DNA of 33,122 nucleotides from Deltaproteobacteria bacterium (lineage in GTDB: Bacteria; Myxococcota_A; Polyangia; Haliangiales; Haliangiaceae): positions 1 to 33,122 of the forward strand of contig VBLP01000203.1 in assembly GCA_005887925.1 (NCBI GenBank), in the 5' to 3' direction. The translations under genes were made by a program, and so were the position numbers. Shown in pieces: positions 9,007-18,702 of this stretch (positions are counted from its first letter, which is position 1; every line of letters begins with the position of its first letter). The notes below the pieces were generated by a model. The model was not told the DNA's origin and did not search any database. It saw only the letters and a list, made by a program, of their open reading frames with translations.

Positions 9007-9530
9007 CCCGCGAGGCCGGCGCCGTCGCCTGGTTCACCGGCCTGCCGTCGTCGGGAAAGTCGACGCTGGCGCGCCGGGTGCGGGCGCGGCTCGCGGACGC
9101 CGGCCGTGCGTCGGTGCTGCTCGACAGCGACGAGCTGCGCGATGTGCTCGGCGCGCACTCGTACGCCCCCGACGACCGCGATCGGTTCTACTGCTCTCTG
9201 GCGGCCTTGGCAGCGCTCCTGGCGAGCCAGGAGGTGGTGGTGCTGGTCGCGGCGACCGCACCGCGGCGCCAGGACCGCGATCGCGCGCGCGAGGCGGTCG
9301 CCGGGGCGGTCCCGTTCGTCGAGGTCTGGGTGCAGACGCCGCTCGCGGACTGCGAGGCCCGCGATCCCAAGGGCCTGTATGCGGCCGCGCGGCGCGGCGA
9401 GACCCGCGAGCTGCCCGGGGTCGGCGTGCCGTACGAGCCGCCGCGGTCGCCCGAGGTGACGGCCGACGGCGGCTTCGACGAGGCAGCGATCACGGCGATC
9501 GAGCATCGGCTGGCGGCGCCGCGGCGATGA
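9003..9530 (+). CDS. Adenylyl-sulfate kinase (CysC)-like P-loop kinase
   Basis: WFTGLPSSGKSTLA Walker A; LLDSDELRDVLGAHSYAPDDRDRF; RDPKGLYAAARRGETRELPGVGVPYEPPRSPEV; ATGA overlap with preceding gene. Confidence 0.85.
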   Translation: MTREAGAVAWFTGLPSSGKSTLARRVRARLADAGRASVLLDSDELRDVLGAHSYAPDDRDRFYCSLAALAALLASQEVVVLVAATAPRRQDRDRAREAVAGAVPFVEVWVQTPLADCEARDPKGLYAAARRGETRELPGVGVPYEPPRSPEVTADGGFDEAAITAIEHRLAAPRR

Positions 9531-9616
9531 CCGCACCGGCCTGCAGCTGCGATATCAGCCGCGGCAGGGCCACCGTGATGGTCGGACCAGCAAAACGCGC
9601 AGGCTTTGCGCGCGTC

Positions 9617-9654
9617 TTGCGTCGGACGCGCAATTTGCACGAAGCCCGACGCAA
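9617..9654. repeat. 9-bp perfect inverted repeat TTGCGTCGG / CCGACGCAA (20-nt loop)
   Basis: Direct inspection of intergenic region upstream of the NtrC-type gene. Confidence 0.6.
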
Positions 9655-9669
9655 CTAGGCGGATTGTGC

Positions 9670-9685
9670 TGGCACGATCGTCGCT
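9670..9685 (+). promoter_or_regulatory. Candidate sigma54 promoter for NtrC-type gene
   Basis: TGGCACGATCGTCGCT (9/10); -12 C 15 nt upstream of ATG 9699. Overlaps an alternative sigma70-like TACGAT. Confidence 0.4.
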
Positions 9686-9698
9686 ACGATGGCCGGCT

Positions 9699-11043
<1,345 letters not shown>

Positions 11044-11047
<4 letters not shown>

Positions 11048-12249
11048 CGTTCCTCGAGGAGCTGCTCGCGTTCGTCGGATTCGACGACGCTGATCGCGCG
11101 CGGCTCCGCGAGCTCCACCCGCGGCTCGCGCCGCGGTTCCCCGACATCGCCAACCGGTTCTACGAGGCGGTGTTTGCCAACCCGGGCGCCGCGGCGGTGC
11201 TGTCGGGTCCGGCCCAGGTCGAACGGCTGCGCGCGTCGCTGATCGACTGGATGTCGAGCGGTCTGCTCGGGCCGTACGACGAGCGGTTCTACGAGAAGCG
11301 GAGCCGGATCGGCCGGCGCCACGTCACGGTCGGCCTGGCCTCGCAGTACATGTTCACGGCGATGACGGTGCTGCGCCTGGCCTACCAGAGCGGCATCGCC
11401 GAGCTCTACCCGGCGGGCGAGGCGCTGACCATAATGCGCTCGATCCACAAGCTGCTCGACATCGAGCTCGCGATCATGGTCCAGCACTACGAGCTCGATA
11501 CCGAGGACAAGCTGGTCAGGCGCGAGCGCCGCGCCCAGGCCGACCGCATCCTCGCGATGCAGACGATGTCCGCGGGGCTGGCCCACGAGGTCCGCAACCC
11601 GCTCAACGCCGCCAAGCTCCAGCTCGAGCTGCTCGAGCGGCGGCTCAACCGCACCATGGCCGATCCGCGGCTGACCGAGCCGACCGAGCTGGCCCAGAAG
11701 GAGATCGATCGGCTGACCACGCTGCTCAACGAGTTCCTCGTGTTCGCCCGCCCGCCCGAGCTGCATCCCCAGGAGCACGACGTGGTGGCGATCCTGCGGC
11801 AGGTGGTCGATCTCGAGCAGATCGCGGCCGAGGCGCGCGGCATCACCTTGACGGTCGACGCCGCGCCGCCGCAGGTGATCGCCGAGGTCGATGTCGCCAA
11901 GCTGCACCAGCTGGTGCAGAACCTGGTGCGCAACGCGACCGAGGCAGTCGGCCCCGGCGGCCGGGTCACCGTGTCGGCCCGCGTCGACGACGACCGCTGC
12001 ACGATCCGGGTCACCGACAACGGCCCCGGCATCCCCGACCAAGTCCAGCCGCGGATCTACGAGCCGTTCTTCTCGACCAAGGAGGGCGGCACCGGCCTGG
12101 GCATGTCGATCGTCCACAGCCTCGTGTCGCTGCACGGCGGTGCGATCGACCTCGCGACCGGGCCGGGGGGCACCACGTTCGAGGTCACGATCCCCCGGTG
12201 GCGGAGATGCGGCCCGGCGCGGCGAACCGTCGCGCTTGTGCGCCGGTGA
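11044..12249 (+). CDS. Globin-coupled (protoglobin-domain) sensor histidine kinase
   Basis: N-terminal [42 protein letters not shown]...[17 protein letters not shown]; then [60 protein letters not shown] overlap with the regulator. Confidence 0.85.
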
Positions 12250-12274
12250 ACGCGTCTTACTATATCGGGACCTG

Positions 12275-13390
12275 ATGGTGGAACGGCGGCATCACGTCGT
12301 GCTGGTGATCGACGACAACGCGTCGAACCGCGCGCTCGCCCAGGCCACGCTCGAGGACGAGGGCTACCAGGTGGTGCTCGCGGCGACCGGCGAGGACGGC
12401 GTGGCGGTGTTCCTGTCCACCGCGCCCGACTGCGTGCTGCTCGATGTCCAGATGCCGGGGATGGACGGCGTCGCGGTCTGCAAGCGCATCCGCGAGGTAC
12501 CCGGCGGCGGCGACGTGCCGATCGTGTTCCTGACCGCGCAGCGCGACGTCGAGACCTTCGACCGCGCGCGCCAGGCCGGCGGCGACGACTTCCTGACCAA
12601 GCCGTTCCGCCCCGACGAGCTGGTGCTACGGATCGAGGCAGCGATGAAGCTGCGGCGGGTCTCGCTCGAGCGCAGCGAGGCCTTCGAGCTGATCCGGCGC
12701 CAGCGCGACGACGTCATGCGGCTGCAGCTGCAGCGCGAGCAGCTGATGGCATTCCTGGTCCACGACCTCAAGAATCCGGTCCACGCGATCAAGCTCAACA
12801 GCGAGCTGATCGCGCGCGACCGCGCCGCCTCGCCGCGCAGCCTGACCGCCGCGGCCGGCATCCGGTCGGACTGCGAGGCCCTGCAGCGCATGATCATGAA
12901 CCTGCTCGATCTGAGCAAGGCCGACGAGGGCCGTCTGGTGCTGACGCGCCAGCCGGTCGATCTCGCGGCGCTCGCCAGCGAGATCGCCACCAGCATGGCG
13001 GAGCGGGCGCGGACCGCCGAGGTCGAGCTCGTCGTCGAGGTGGCGCCGCGGACGATCCAGGGCGACCACGAGCTGCTGCGCCGCGTGCTCGAGAACCTGG
13101 TCGACAACGCGATCCGCCACGCGCCGGCCGAGTCGCATGTCCTCATCGCCGGCATCGATCGCGGTGCCGACATCGAGCTGCGCGTCGCCGACACCGGTCC
13201 GGGCGTGCCCCCCGAGCTGCGCGAGCGCGTATTCGAGCGCTTCGTCCAGGGCGAGTCGCGATCGCGCGGCGGCCGCGGCCTCGGCCTCGCCTTCTGCAAG
13301 CTCGCCGTCGAGGCCCACGGCGGCGCGATCTGGATCGAGGATGCCAATCCCGGCGCGGTGTTCTGCGTCCGCTTCTCGGCCGCGGCGTAG
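12275..13390 (+). CDS. Receiver-histidine kinase hybrid
   Basis: [26 protein letters not shown]...[11 protein letters not shown]...[65 protein letters not shown]. Confidence 0.9.
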   Translation: MVERRHHVVLVIDDNASNRALAQATLEDEGYQVVLAATGEDGVAVFLSTAPDCVLLDVQMPGMDGVAVCKRIREVPGGGDVPIVFLTAQRDVETFDRARQAGGDDFLTKPFRPDELVLRIEAAMKLRRVSLERSEAFELIRRQRDDVMRLQLQREQLMAFLVHDLKNPVHAIKLNSELIARDRAASPRSLTAAAGIRSDCEALQRMIMNLLDLSKADEGRLVLTRQPVDLAALASEIATSMAERARTAEVELVVEVAPRTIQGDHELLRRVLENLVDNAIRHAPAESHVLIAGIDRGADIELRVADTGPGVPPELRERVFERFVQGESRSRGGRGLGLAFCKLAVEAHGGAIWIEDANPGAVFCVRFSAAA

Positions 13391-13508
13391 CGTAAGATCG
13401 TGACAGACGTCGCCGGGTGTCGGGTCATCGTCCACGATCCGCGCCTCGAGATGCCCGCGACACAGGTCGTACAGCGCGCATTTCTCCTCGTGTACTCCAT
13501 GCGGCCGA

Positions 13509-13686
13509 GGTACCGCACTACTGGATCCTCGATCCGGACGAGAGGATCCTGCTCGTTCACCGCTGGTCGCGCGATGGCTACACGGTCGTGCAGCGCGCTG
13601 CCGCAGGCGAAACGGTCCGCGCCGAGCCGTTCGATGCAATCGAGCTGCGTGTCGGCATGCTGTTCGGCGATGAGGAGGACGAGTAG
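13509..13686 (+). pseudogene. C-terminal remnant of Uma2/DUF820-family putative restriction endonuclease
   Basis: VPHYWILDPDERILLVHRWSRDGYTVVQRAAAGETVRAEPFDAIELRVGMLF; N-terminal catalytic half absent. Confidence 0.55.
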
Positions 13687-13847
13687 CGAGGTCAGCTGCA
13701 GTCAGCACCGGGCCAGAGCTGGCGCGACGCGATCGACGATCTGGTTCGTGCCCAGGGCCTCCATGGAACCGACGACACGCGGATTTTCAGTCGGGGCGGA
13801 CGCCGCGGTCGCCGGACTGATCACGGTAGATCAGCCATGGTCGCGGC

Positions 13848-16523
13848 TCAGTCGAGGGCGAGGCGGAGGCGGCCGTCGACGGCGATGCAGCCTTCGCCGG
13901 GGGTGTGGACGATGATGGGGTTGAGGTCGAGCTCGATCATCTCGGGGACGATCTCGATCAGGGCGGAGATGCGCTGGATGACGGAGATGAGGGCGTCGCG
14001 GTCGGCGGGCGGGGCGCCGCGGAAGCCGTCGAACAGGGCGCGGCCGCGCAGGCCGTCGATCATGTCGGCGGCGTCGCGATCGCTGACCGGGGTGACGCGG
14101 AAACTGACGTCCTTGTAGAGCTCGACGGCGACGCCGCCGATGCCGGCGACGAGGAGGGGGCCGAGCGAGGCGTCCTTGGTCATGCCGACCATGGCCTCGA
14201 CGCCGGGGCGGACCTGGCGCTGGACGAGGTAGCCCTCGAGGTTGGCGAACCTGGCGCGCATCGCGACGGCCGCGGCGACGACGGCGGCGGGGTCGCCGAG
14301 GCGGAGCGCGACACCGCCGACGTCGGTCTTGTGGACGAGCCTGGGGACGGAGGCCTTGAGTGCGACGGGGAAGCCGAGCTCGCGCGCGGCGGCGACTGCG
14401 GCCTCGGGGTCGCGCGCGGCGCGGTGCTCGACGACGGGGACGCCGGCGATCGCGAGGAGCTGGGCGAGCTCGGAGAAGGTCAGCCAGCGCGTGGTCGGGC
14501 TGGCCTCGCGCCAGGCGCGGATGCAGGCGCGCACGGCCTGCTCGCGCTCGGGCTCGAGGCGGAGCGGGGTGCCGCGCGGCCGGCTGCGCCAGGCGGCGTA
14601 GCGCGCGGCGGCGCCGAGCGCGAGCGCGGCGTTCTCGGGGAAGCTGTAGGACGGGATCGCGCCGCGCGGACCGGATGACAGGACCTCGGGGGTGCCCTTG
14701 GACGACAGGAACACGGTGGCGATCGGCTTGTCGCCGGGGAGCGTGCCGGCGGCGCGCGCGATCGCAGCGGCGACGGGCTCGGGCTGGGTGACGAGCGGCG
14801 GGACGTAGATCGCGACGATGGCGTCGATGCCGGGGTCGTTGCCGACGAGCTGGATCGCGCGCTCGTAGTGCTCGGGCGGCGCGGAGGCGATCATGTCGAC
14901 GGGGTTTCCGATGCTGGCCTCGCGCGGCAGGAATGCGCGCAGCGCCTCGGCGGTGGCGGGCGCGAGCGCGGGCAGCGTCAGGTCGTGGGCCTCGCAGGCG
15001 TCGGCGAGCAGGATGCCCGGGCCACCGGCGTTGGTGACCACGCCGATGCGCCGGCCGGCCGGGACCGGCTGGCTCGACAGCAGCGCGGCGACGTCGAACA
15101 TCTCCTCGAGCGTGGTCGTGCGGATCACGCCGGTCTGCGCGAACAGGGCGTCGATGCCGACGTCGAGGCTGGCGAGCGCGGCGGAGTGGCTCGAGGCGGC
15201 GCGCGTGCCGGCGGCGGATCGGCCGGACTTGACGGCGACGATCGGCCGGTCGCGGGCGACCTCGGGGGCCAGGCGCGCGAACATGCGCGGGTTGCCGAAG
15301 CTCTCGAGGTAGAGCGCGATCACCTTGGTCCTCGGGGCTTCGTGCCAGTAGGCGAGCAGGTCGTTGACCGAGACGTCGGCCTTGTTGCCGATCGAGACGA
15401 AGTCGGCGATGCCGAGGTGGAGCTCCTTGGCGTAGTCGAGCATGGCCAGGCCGAGCGCGCCGCTCTGGCTGACCAGCGAGACGTTGCCGGCGGGCGGGAA
15501 GATCGGGCTGAACGTGGCGTCGAGCCGGACCGCCGGATCGGTCGACATCACGCCCATGCAGTTGGGGCCGACCATGCGCATGCCGGCGCTGCGGACCTGC
15601 TCGCGCAGCCGCTGCTCGGCGGTGCCGTCACCGACCTCGGCGAACCCGGCCGAGATCACGACCACGCCGCGCACGCCGGCCGCGGCGCAGTCGGCGACGA
15701 CAGCCTCGACCGCGGGGGCGGGGACCGAGATCACGGCGAGATCGATCGGGCCGGAGGCCGTGGCGGCGGCGGTCACCGACGGGAAGCACGGCCGGCCGGA
15801 GATCTCGCTCGCGGTGGGATGGATCGGATGGATCGCGCCGCGGAAGCCGTCGCGGATCAGGTTGTCGAGGATCGCGCGGCCGATCGAGTGGGCCGCGTTG
15901 CGCGACGCGCCGATCACGGCGACCGCGCGCGGGGCGAGCAGCGCCCGCAGGCTGCGCGCGGCGGCCTCGCGCTCGCGGGCGGCGGCGGCGGTGACGAACC
16001 GCTCGGTGTCCTTGGTCGGGAACTCGACGTGGTAGGCGTGGTCCTCGACGGTCCGCCGCACCGAGAACCCGCTGGCGACGAACACCTCGAGCATCGCGGC
16101 GTTATCGGCCTCGACCTCGGCGACGAACGTGGCGACGCCGCGCGTGCGGGCGATCGCGGCGAGGTGCTCGAGCAAGAGCGTGCCGATGCCGCGGCCCTGA
16201 TCGGCGTCGCCGACCTCGAACGCGACCTCGGCGCTGCGCGGATCGTCGAGCACGATGTAGCGGCCGATGCCGAGCGCGCGCTCGCCGGCGGCATCGCGCA
16301 CCATCGCGCCGAGCGCGACGTCGGAGCCGTCGGCGAGCCGGTCGAGGAACGCGAGGTCGGACGGCGACAGCTCGCGCTTGGAGGTGAAGAACCGGTGGCG
16401 CACCGACGCCGGGCTCATCTTGTGGAACACCGCGACCACGTGGTGGCGATCGGCGGAAGTGAGCGAGCGGATCGTGATCGAGGCGCCGTCCCGGAGGATC
16501 GCCTCGCGGCTATAACTTTGCAT
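13848..16523 (-). CDS. Pat-like protein: N-terminal GNAT acetyltransferase + ADP-forming acyl-CoA synthetase / ATP-grasp
   Basis: TIRSLTSADRHHVVAVFHKMSP...DQGRGIGTLLLEHLAAIA (GNAT); APRAVAVIGASRNAAHSIGRAILDNL (CoA-binding); MVGPNCMGV; LVSQSGALG; GFPVALKASVPRLVHKTDVGGVALRL. Confidence 0.92.
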   Translation of the reverse strand: MQSYSREAILRDGASITIRSLTSADRHHVVAVFHKMSPASVRHRFFTSKRELSPSDLAFLDRLADGSDVALGAMVRDAAGERALGIGRYIVLDDPRSAEVAFEVGDADQGRGIGTLLLEHLAAIARTRGVATFVAEVEADNAAMLEVFVASGFSVRRTVEDHAYHVEFPTKDTERFVTAAAAREREAAARSLRALLAPRAVAVIGASRNAAHSIGRAILDNLIRDGFRGAIHPIHPTASEISGRPCFPSVTAAATASGPIDLAVISVPAPAVEAVVADCAAAGVRGVVVISAGFAEVGDGTAEQRLREQVRSAGMRMVGPNCMGVMSTDPAVRLDATFSPIFPPAGNVSLVSQSGALGLAMLDYAKELHLGIADFVSIGNKADVSVNDLLAYWHEAPRTKVIALYLESFGNPRMFARLAPEVARDRPIVAVKSGRSAAGTRAASSHSAALASLDVGIDALFAQTGVIRTTTLEEMFDVAALLSSQPVPAGRRIGVVTNAGGPGILLADACEAHDLTLPALAPATAEALRAFLPREASIGNPVDMIASAPPEHYERAIQLVGNDPGIDAIVAIYVPPLVTQPEPVAAAIARAAGTLPGDKPIATVFLSSKGTPEVLSSGPRGAIPSYSFPENAALALGAAARYAAWRSRPRGTPLRLEPEREQAVRACIRAWREASPTTRWLTFSELAQLLAIAGVPVVEHRAARDPEAAVAAARELGFPVALKASVPRLVHKTDVGGVALRLGDPAAVVAAAVAMRARFANLEGYLVQRQVRPGVEAMVGMTKDASLGPLLVAGIGGVAVELYKDVSFRVTPVSDRDAADMIDGLRGRALFDGFRGAPPADRDALISVIQRISALIEIVPEMIELDLNPIIVHTPGEGCIAVDGRLRLALD

Positions 16524-16537
16524 GTGGGGCACGCTGG

Positions 16538-17179
16538 CTAGTGGTGCTGGGACCGCAGCTGGGCCGCGGCCTCGAGGTCGTGCGCTGCGCGGCGCTGAAG
16601 CTCGGCGACGAGCGCGGGATCGCGGATCACGATCGAGACGGTAACACCGCCCTCCTCGCCGCGCGCGTCGAGCGCGATGCCGGGCAGATCGAGCGGGCAG
16701 TCCTCCATCCCCGACGGCGCCATCATCATCGCGGCGCGGTGACACTTCATCCGGGCCATCAGCTGATCGGCCGGGCCGGCCTCGGGCGCGAGGTACATGA
16801 TGACGCCCGTGGTGGTGTTCCAGCCGCCGATCCCGTAGGCCTCGAGCGGCGAGATCTGGGCCTCGCTCGCCGAGATGTCGCGGCACGCCTCGTCGTACTG
16901 GGCGTGGATCTCGGCGGCCCTGGCGCGGTGGGCGTCGGCGATCCGGTCGTGCTCGCCGGCGGTGTCCCACGAGCGATACCACGGGATCGCGACTGGCCGG
17001 AGATCGCCGGGCGCCGCCGGGCGCGTGTCCGGCCAGGTCTCGCGCTCGCGCGCCATCGCATCGTGCTGGTGCGCGACGTCGAGGTGCTCGTTCGCGCGCA
17101 GCCCGCGCGGTCCGCCCTTGGGCTCGGTCATGGGGGTGGTCGCGCAGCCGACCAGAAGCGTGGCGATGGCGAGACGCAT
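16538..17179 (-). CDS. Putative lipoprotein
   Basis: MRLAIATLLVGCATTP lipobox; lies 14 bp upstream of the Pat-like gene on the same strand. Confidence 0.65.
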   Translation of the reverse strand: MRLAIATLLVGCATTPMTEPKGGPRGLRANEHLDVAHQHDAMARERETWPDTRPAAPGDLRPVAIPWYRSWDTAGEHDRIADAHRARAAEIHAQYDEACRDISASEAQISPLEAYGIGGWNTTTGVIMYLAPEAGPADQLMARMKCHRAAMMMAPSGMEDCPLDLPGIALDARGEEGGVTVSIVIRDPALVAELQRRAAHDLEAAAQLRSQHH

Positions 17180-17191
17180 GACCGGTCGGGG

Positions 17192-17207
17192 AGCACGCAG
17201 CGTGCCC
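17192..17207 (-). promoter_or_regulatory. Candidate sigma54-like promoter for lipoprotein-pat operon
   Basis: Reverse strand GGGCACGCTGCGTGCT (8/10); -12 C 14 nt upstream of ATG 17179; overlaps palindrome GCACGC-A-GCGTGC. Confidence 0.3.
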
Positions 17208-17396
17208 GCGCGATCTACGGGTCTTCGCGGTGGCGCAGTCCGCCAACGCGCAAGGACTGCCGTGCAGTGGCCTCCCCCCGCAGATCTTGCGCGGGCGGGA
17301 AACCTGCCGAGCCGCCGCGGTGGCTGACGAAAGCGAGGATCCGCGGAATCTGACGTGCGGCAGGGGGACGTTGCTGCCAAGTCCCGGGTGGGCACC

Positions 17397-17411
17397 TGGC
17401 ACAGACGTTGC
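17397..17411 (+). promoter_or_regulatory. Strong sigma54 promoter match
   Basis: TGGCAC-AGACG-TTGC, 10/10 core; -12 C 14 nt upstream of ATG 17425. Confidence 0.65.
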
Positions 17412-17424
17412 GACAGCCGACGAC

Positions 17425-18009
17425 ATGAGCAGCACAAACTCCCAGGTCGTCGTCGGCTACGACTTCAGCCACAGCGGAACGGCAGCGCTGCATCGCGCGA
17501 TCGCTCTCGCGATCCGGGCACCGTTTCATGTCCTGCACTTCGCCTGCATCGTCGAGCGGCACGCCCCGCTGCCGGGCCACCGCCACCGCGGGCCGGTCGA
17601 CTACGCGTACACCGAGCAGCTGCAGCTGGAGCTGACCGACATGGTCACCCAGGAGCTGCGCGGCGCGGGCATCGACCCGGCGGGCCGGATCCACTTCTTC
17701 GTGCACGTCCGGATCGGCAAGCCGGCCGAGGAGCTGCTCGTGCTGGCGCGCGAGGTCGGCGCCGATCTGATCATCGTCGGCAGCAAGGGCCTCACCGGGG
17801 TCGAGCGGCTGGTCCTGGGCTCGGTGTCCGAGCGCGTCGTGCGCGAGGCGGGTTGCACCGTCGAGGTCGCGCGGCCCAAGTCCTATCCGTACGTCGAGCT
17901 CGCCGACATCGTCGAGGTCGAGCCGCACCTGACCTACGTGCCGCCGCATCGCTACTCCTACGAGGACCACCGCGTCGAGATGCGGCCGGCCGAGTGGCCG
18001 CTGTACTGA
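17425..18009 (+). CDS. Universal stress protein (UspA family), with C-terminal extension
   Basis: QVVVGYDFSHSGTAALHRAIALAI...GADLIIVGSKGLTGVERLVLGSVSERVVREAGCTVEVARPK. Confidence 0.9.
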   Translation: MSSTNSQVVVGYDFSHSGTAALHRAIALAIRAPFHVLHFACIVERHAPLPGHRHRGPVDYAYTEQLQLELTDMVTQELRGAGIDPAGRIHFFVHVRIGKPAEELLVLAREVGADLIIVGSKGLTGVERLVLGSVSERVVREAGCTVEVARPKSYPYVELADIVEVEPHLTYVPPHRYSYEDHRVEMRPAEWPLY

Positions 18010-18210
18010 CTCCAGAGGTTCCGCGGCGGTGCGCGTCAGTTGACCATCCCGCAGCTCCAGATGTGGAACGTGCGGCGGGGGACCGGCGGGGCGAGGCCGC
18101 GATCTGCGCGCGTTTCGCGCAAGGCTTGCGGCCGGCGCAACCGCGGCGCAGCGGCTGCGGCCGCTGATGCGATCGAGACGCGACGCGCGGTCGCCAGTCG
18201 TGAATGATCC

Positions 18211-18257
18211 GACCGGCTTTGCCGGTCCAGAGGGGCGGGAAAGGCGGCAAAGCCCCC
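18211..18257. terminator. Candidate bidirectional terminator region between convergent genes
   Basis: GACCGGC-TTT-GCCGGTC perfect stem (18211-18227) and GGGGC...GCCCC stem (18232-18256) between usp (+) and hemerythrin (-). Confidence 0.5.
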
Positions 18258-18267
18258 TATTGATCAA

Positions 18268-18702
18268 TCACCGCAGGTCGCGGGTCCGGGTGCGGATCAC
18301 GTCGTCGCGCAGGGTCAGCGGGCTGAGGAACGTGCGTTCCTCGGCTGCCATGTGCGCATCGAGCTCGTCGGCGAGCTCGGTGATGCGCTCGGCGACCTCG
18401 GCCTGGCTGCCGCACAGAAGCGCCCAGAACGCGGCGTGCTCGGCGACGTGCTCCTCGAGCATGCGATCGACCATCAGCGAGCCCCACGCGGCCGGACCGT
18501 GCAGGAGCTCGGCGACGATCGCGGTCTCGTCGCGGTTGTGCACGGCGACCTCGTCGCGGAGCTCGGCGAGCGCGGCGTCGAGCTCGGGAGTGACGGCTTC
18601 GCCGGCGTGGAGTGCGTGTGAGAGCCGGATGCAGATGTCGAGCTGCTCGCGGATCCGATCGTGCTGGGCAAGCAGGAGCGCACGCGCCTGTTGTGCATTC
18701 AT
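18268..18702 (-). CDS. Hemerythrin HHE-domain protein
   Basis: LLAQHDRIREQLD, EVAVHNRDE, LEEHVAEHAAF, ELDAHMAAEERTFL; ATGA overlap with 27-heme cytochrome. Confidence 0.85.
   Translation of the reverse strand: MNAQQARALLLAQHDRIREQLDICIRLSHALHAGEAVTPELDAALAELRDEVAVHNRDETAIVAELLHGPAAWGSLMVDRMLEEHVAEHAAFWALLCGSQAEVAERITELADELDAHMAAEERTFLSPLTLRDDVIRTRTRDLR

Noticed and set aside
13410-13500. Reverse-strand GVHEEKCALYDLC resembling the Uma2 EKxxLY motif, suggesting an inverted Uma2 fragment
   Set aside because: Orientation and order do not restore a Uma2 protein by a single inversion; likely coincidence.
13817-13834. CTGATC-ACGGTA-GATCAG inverted repeat as terminator
   Set aside because: 6-bp stem with 6-nt loop and no T-run; expected by chance, left unannotated.
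14868-16541. 557-aa plus-strand ORF opposite the Pat-like gene
   Set aside because: Antisense of conserved CoA-binding/GNAT coding sequence; low-complexity.
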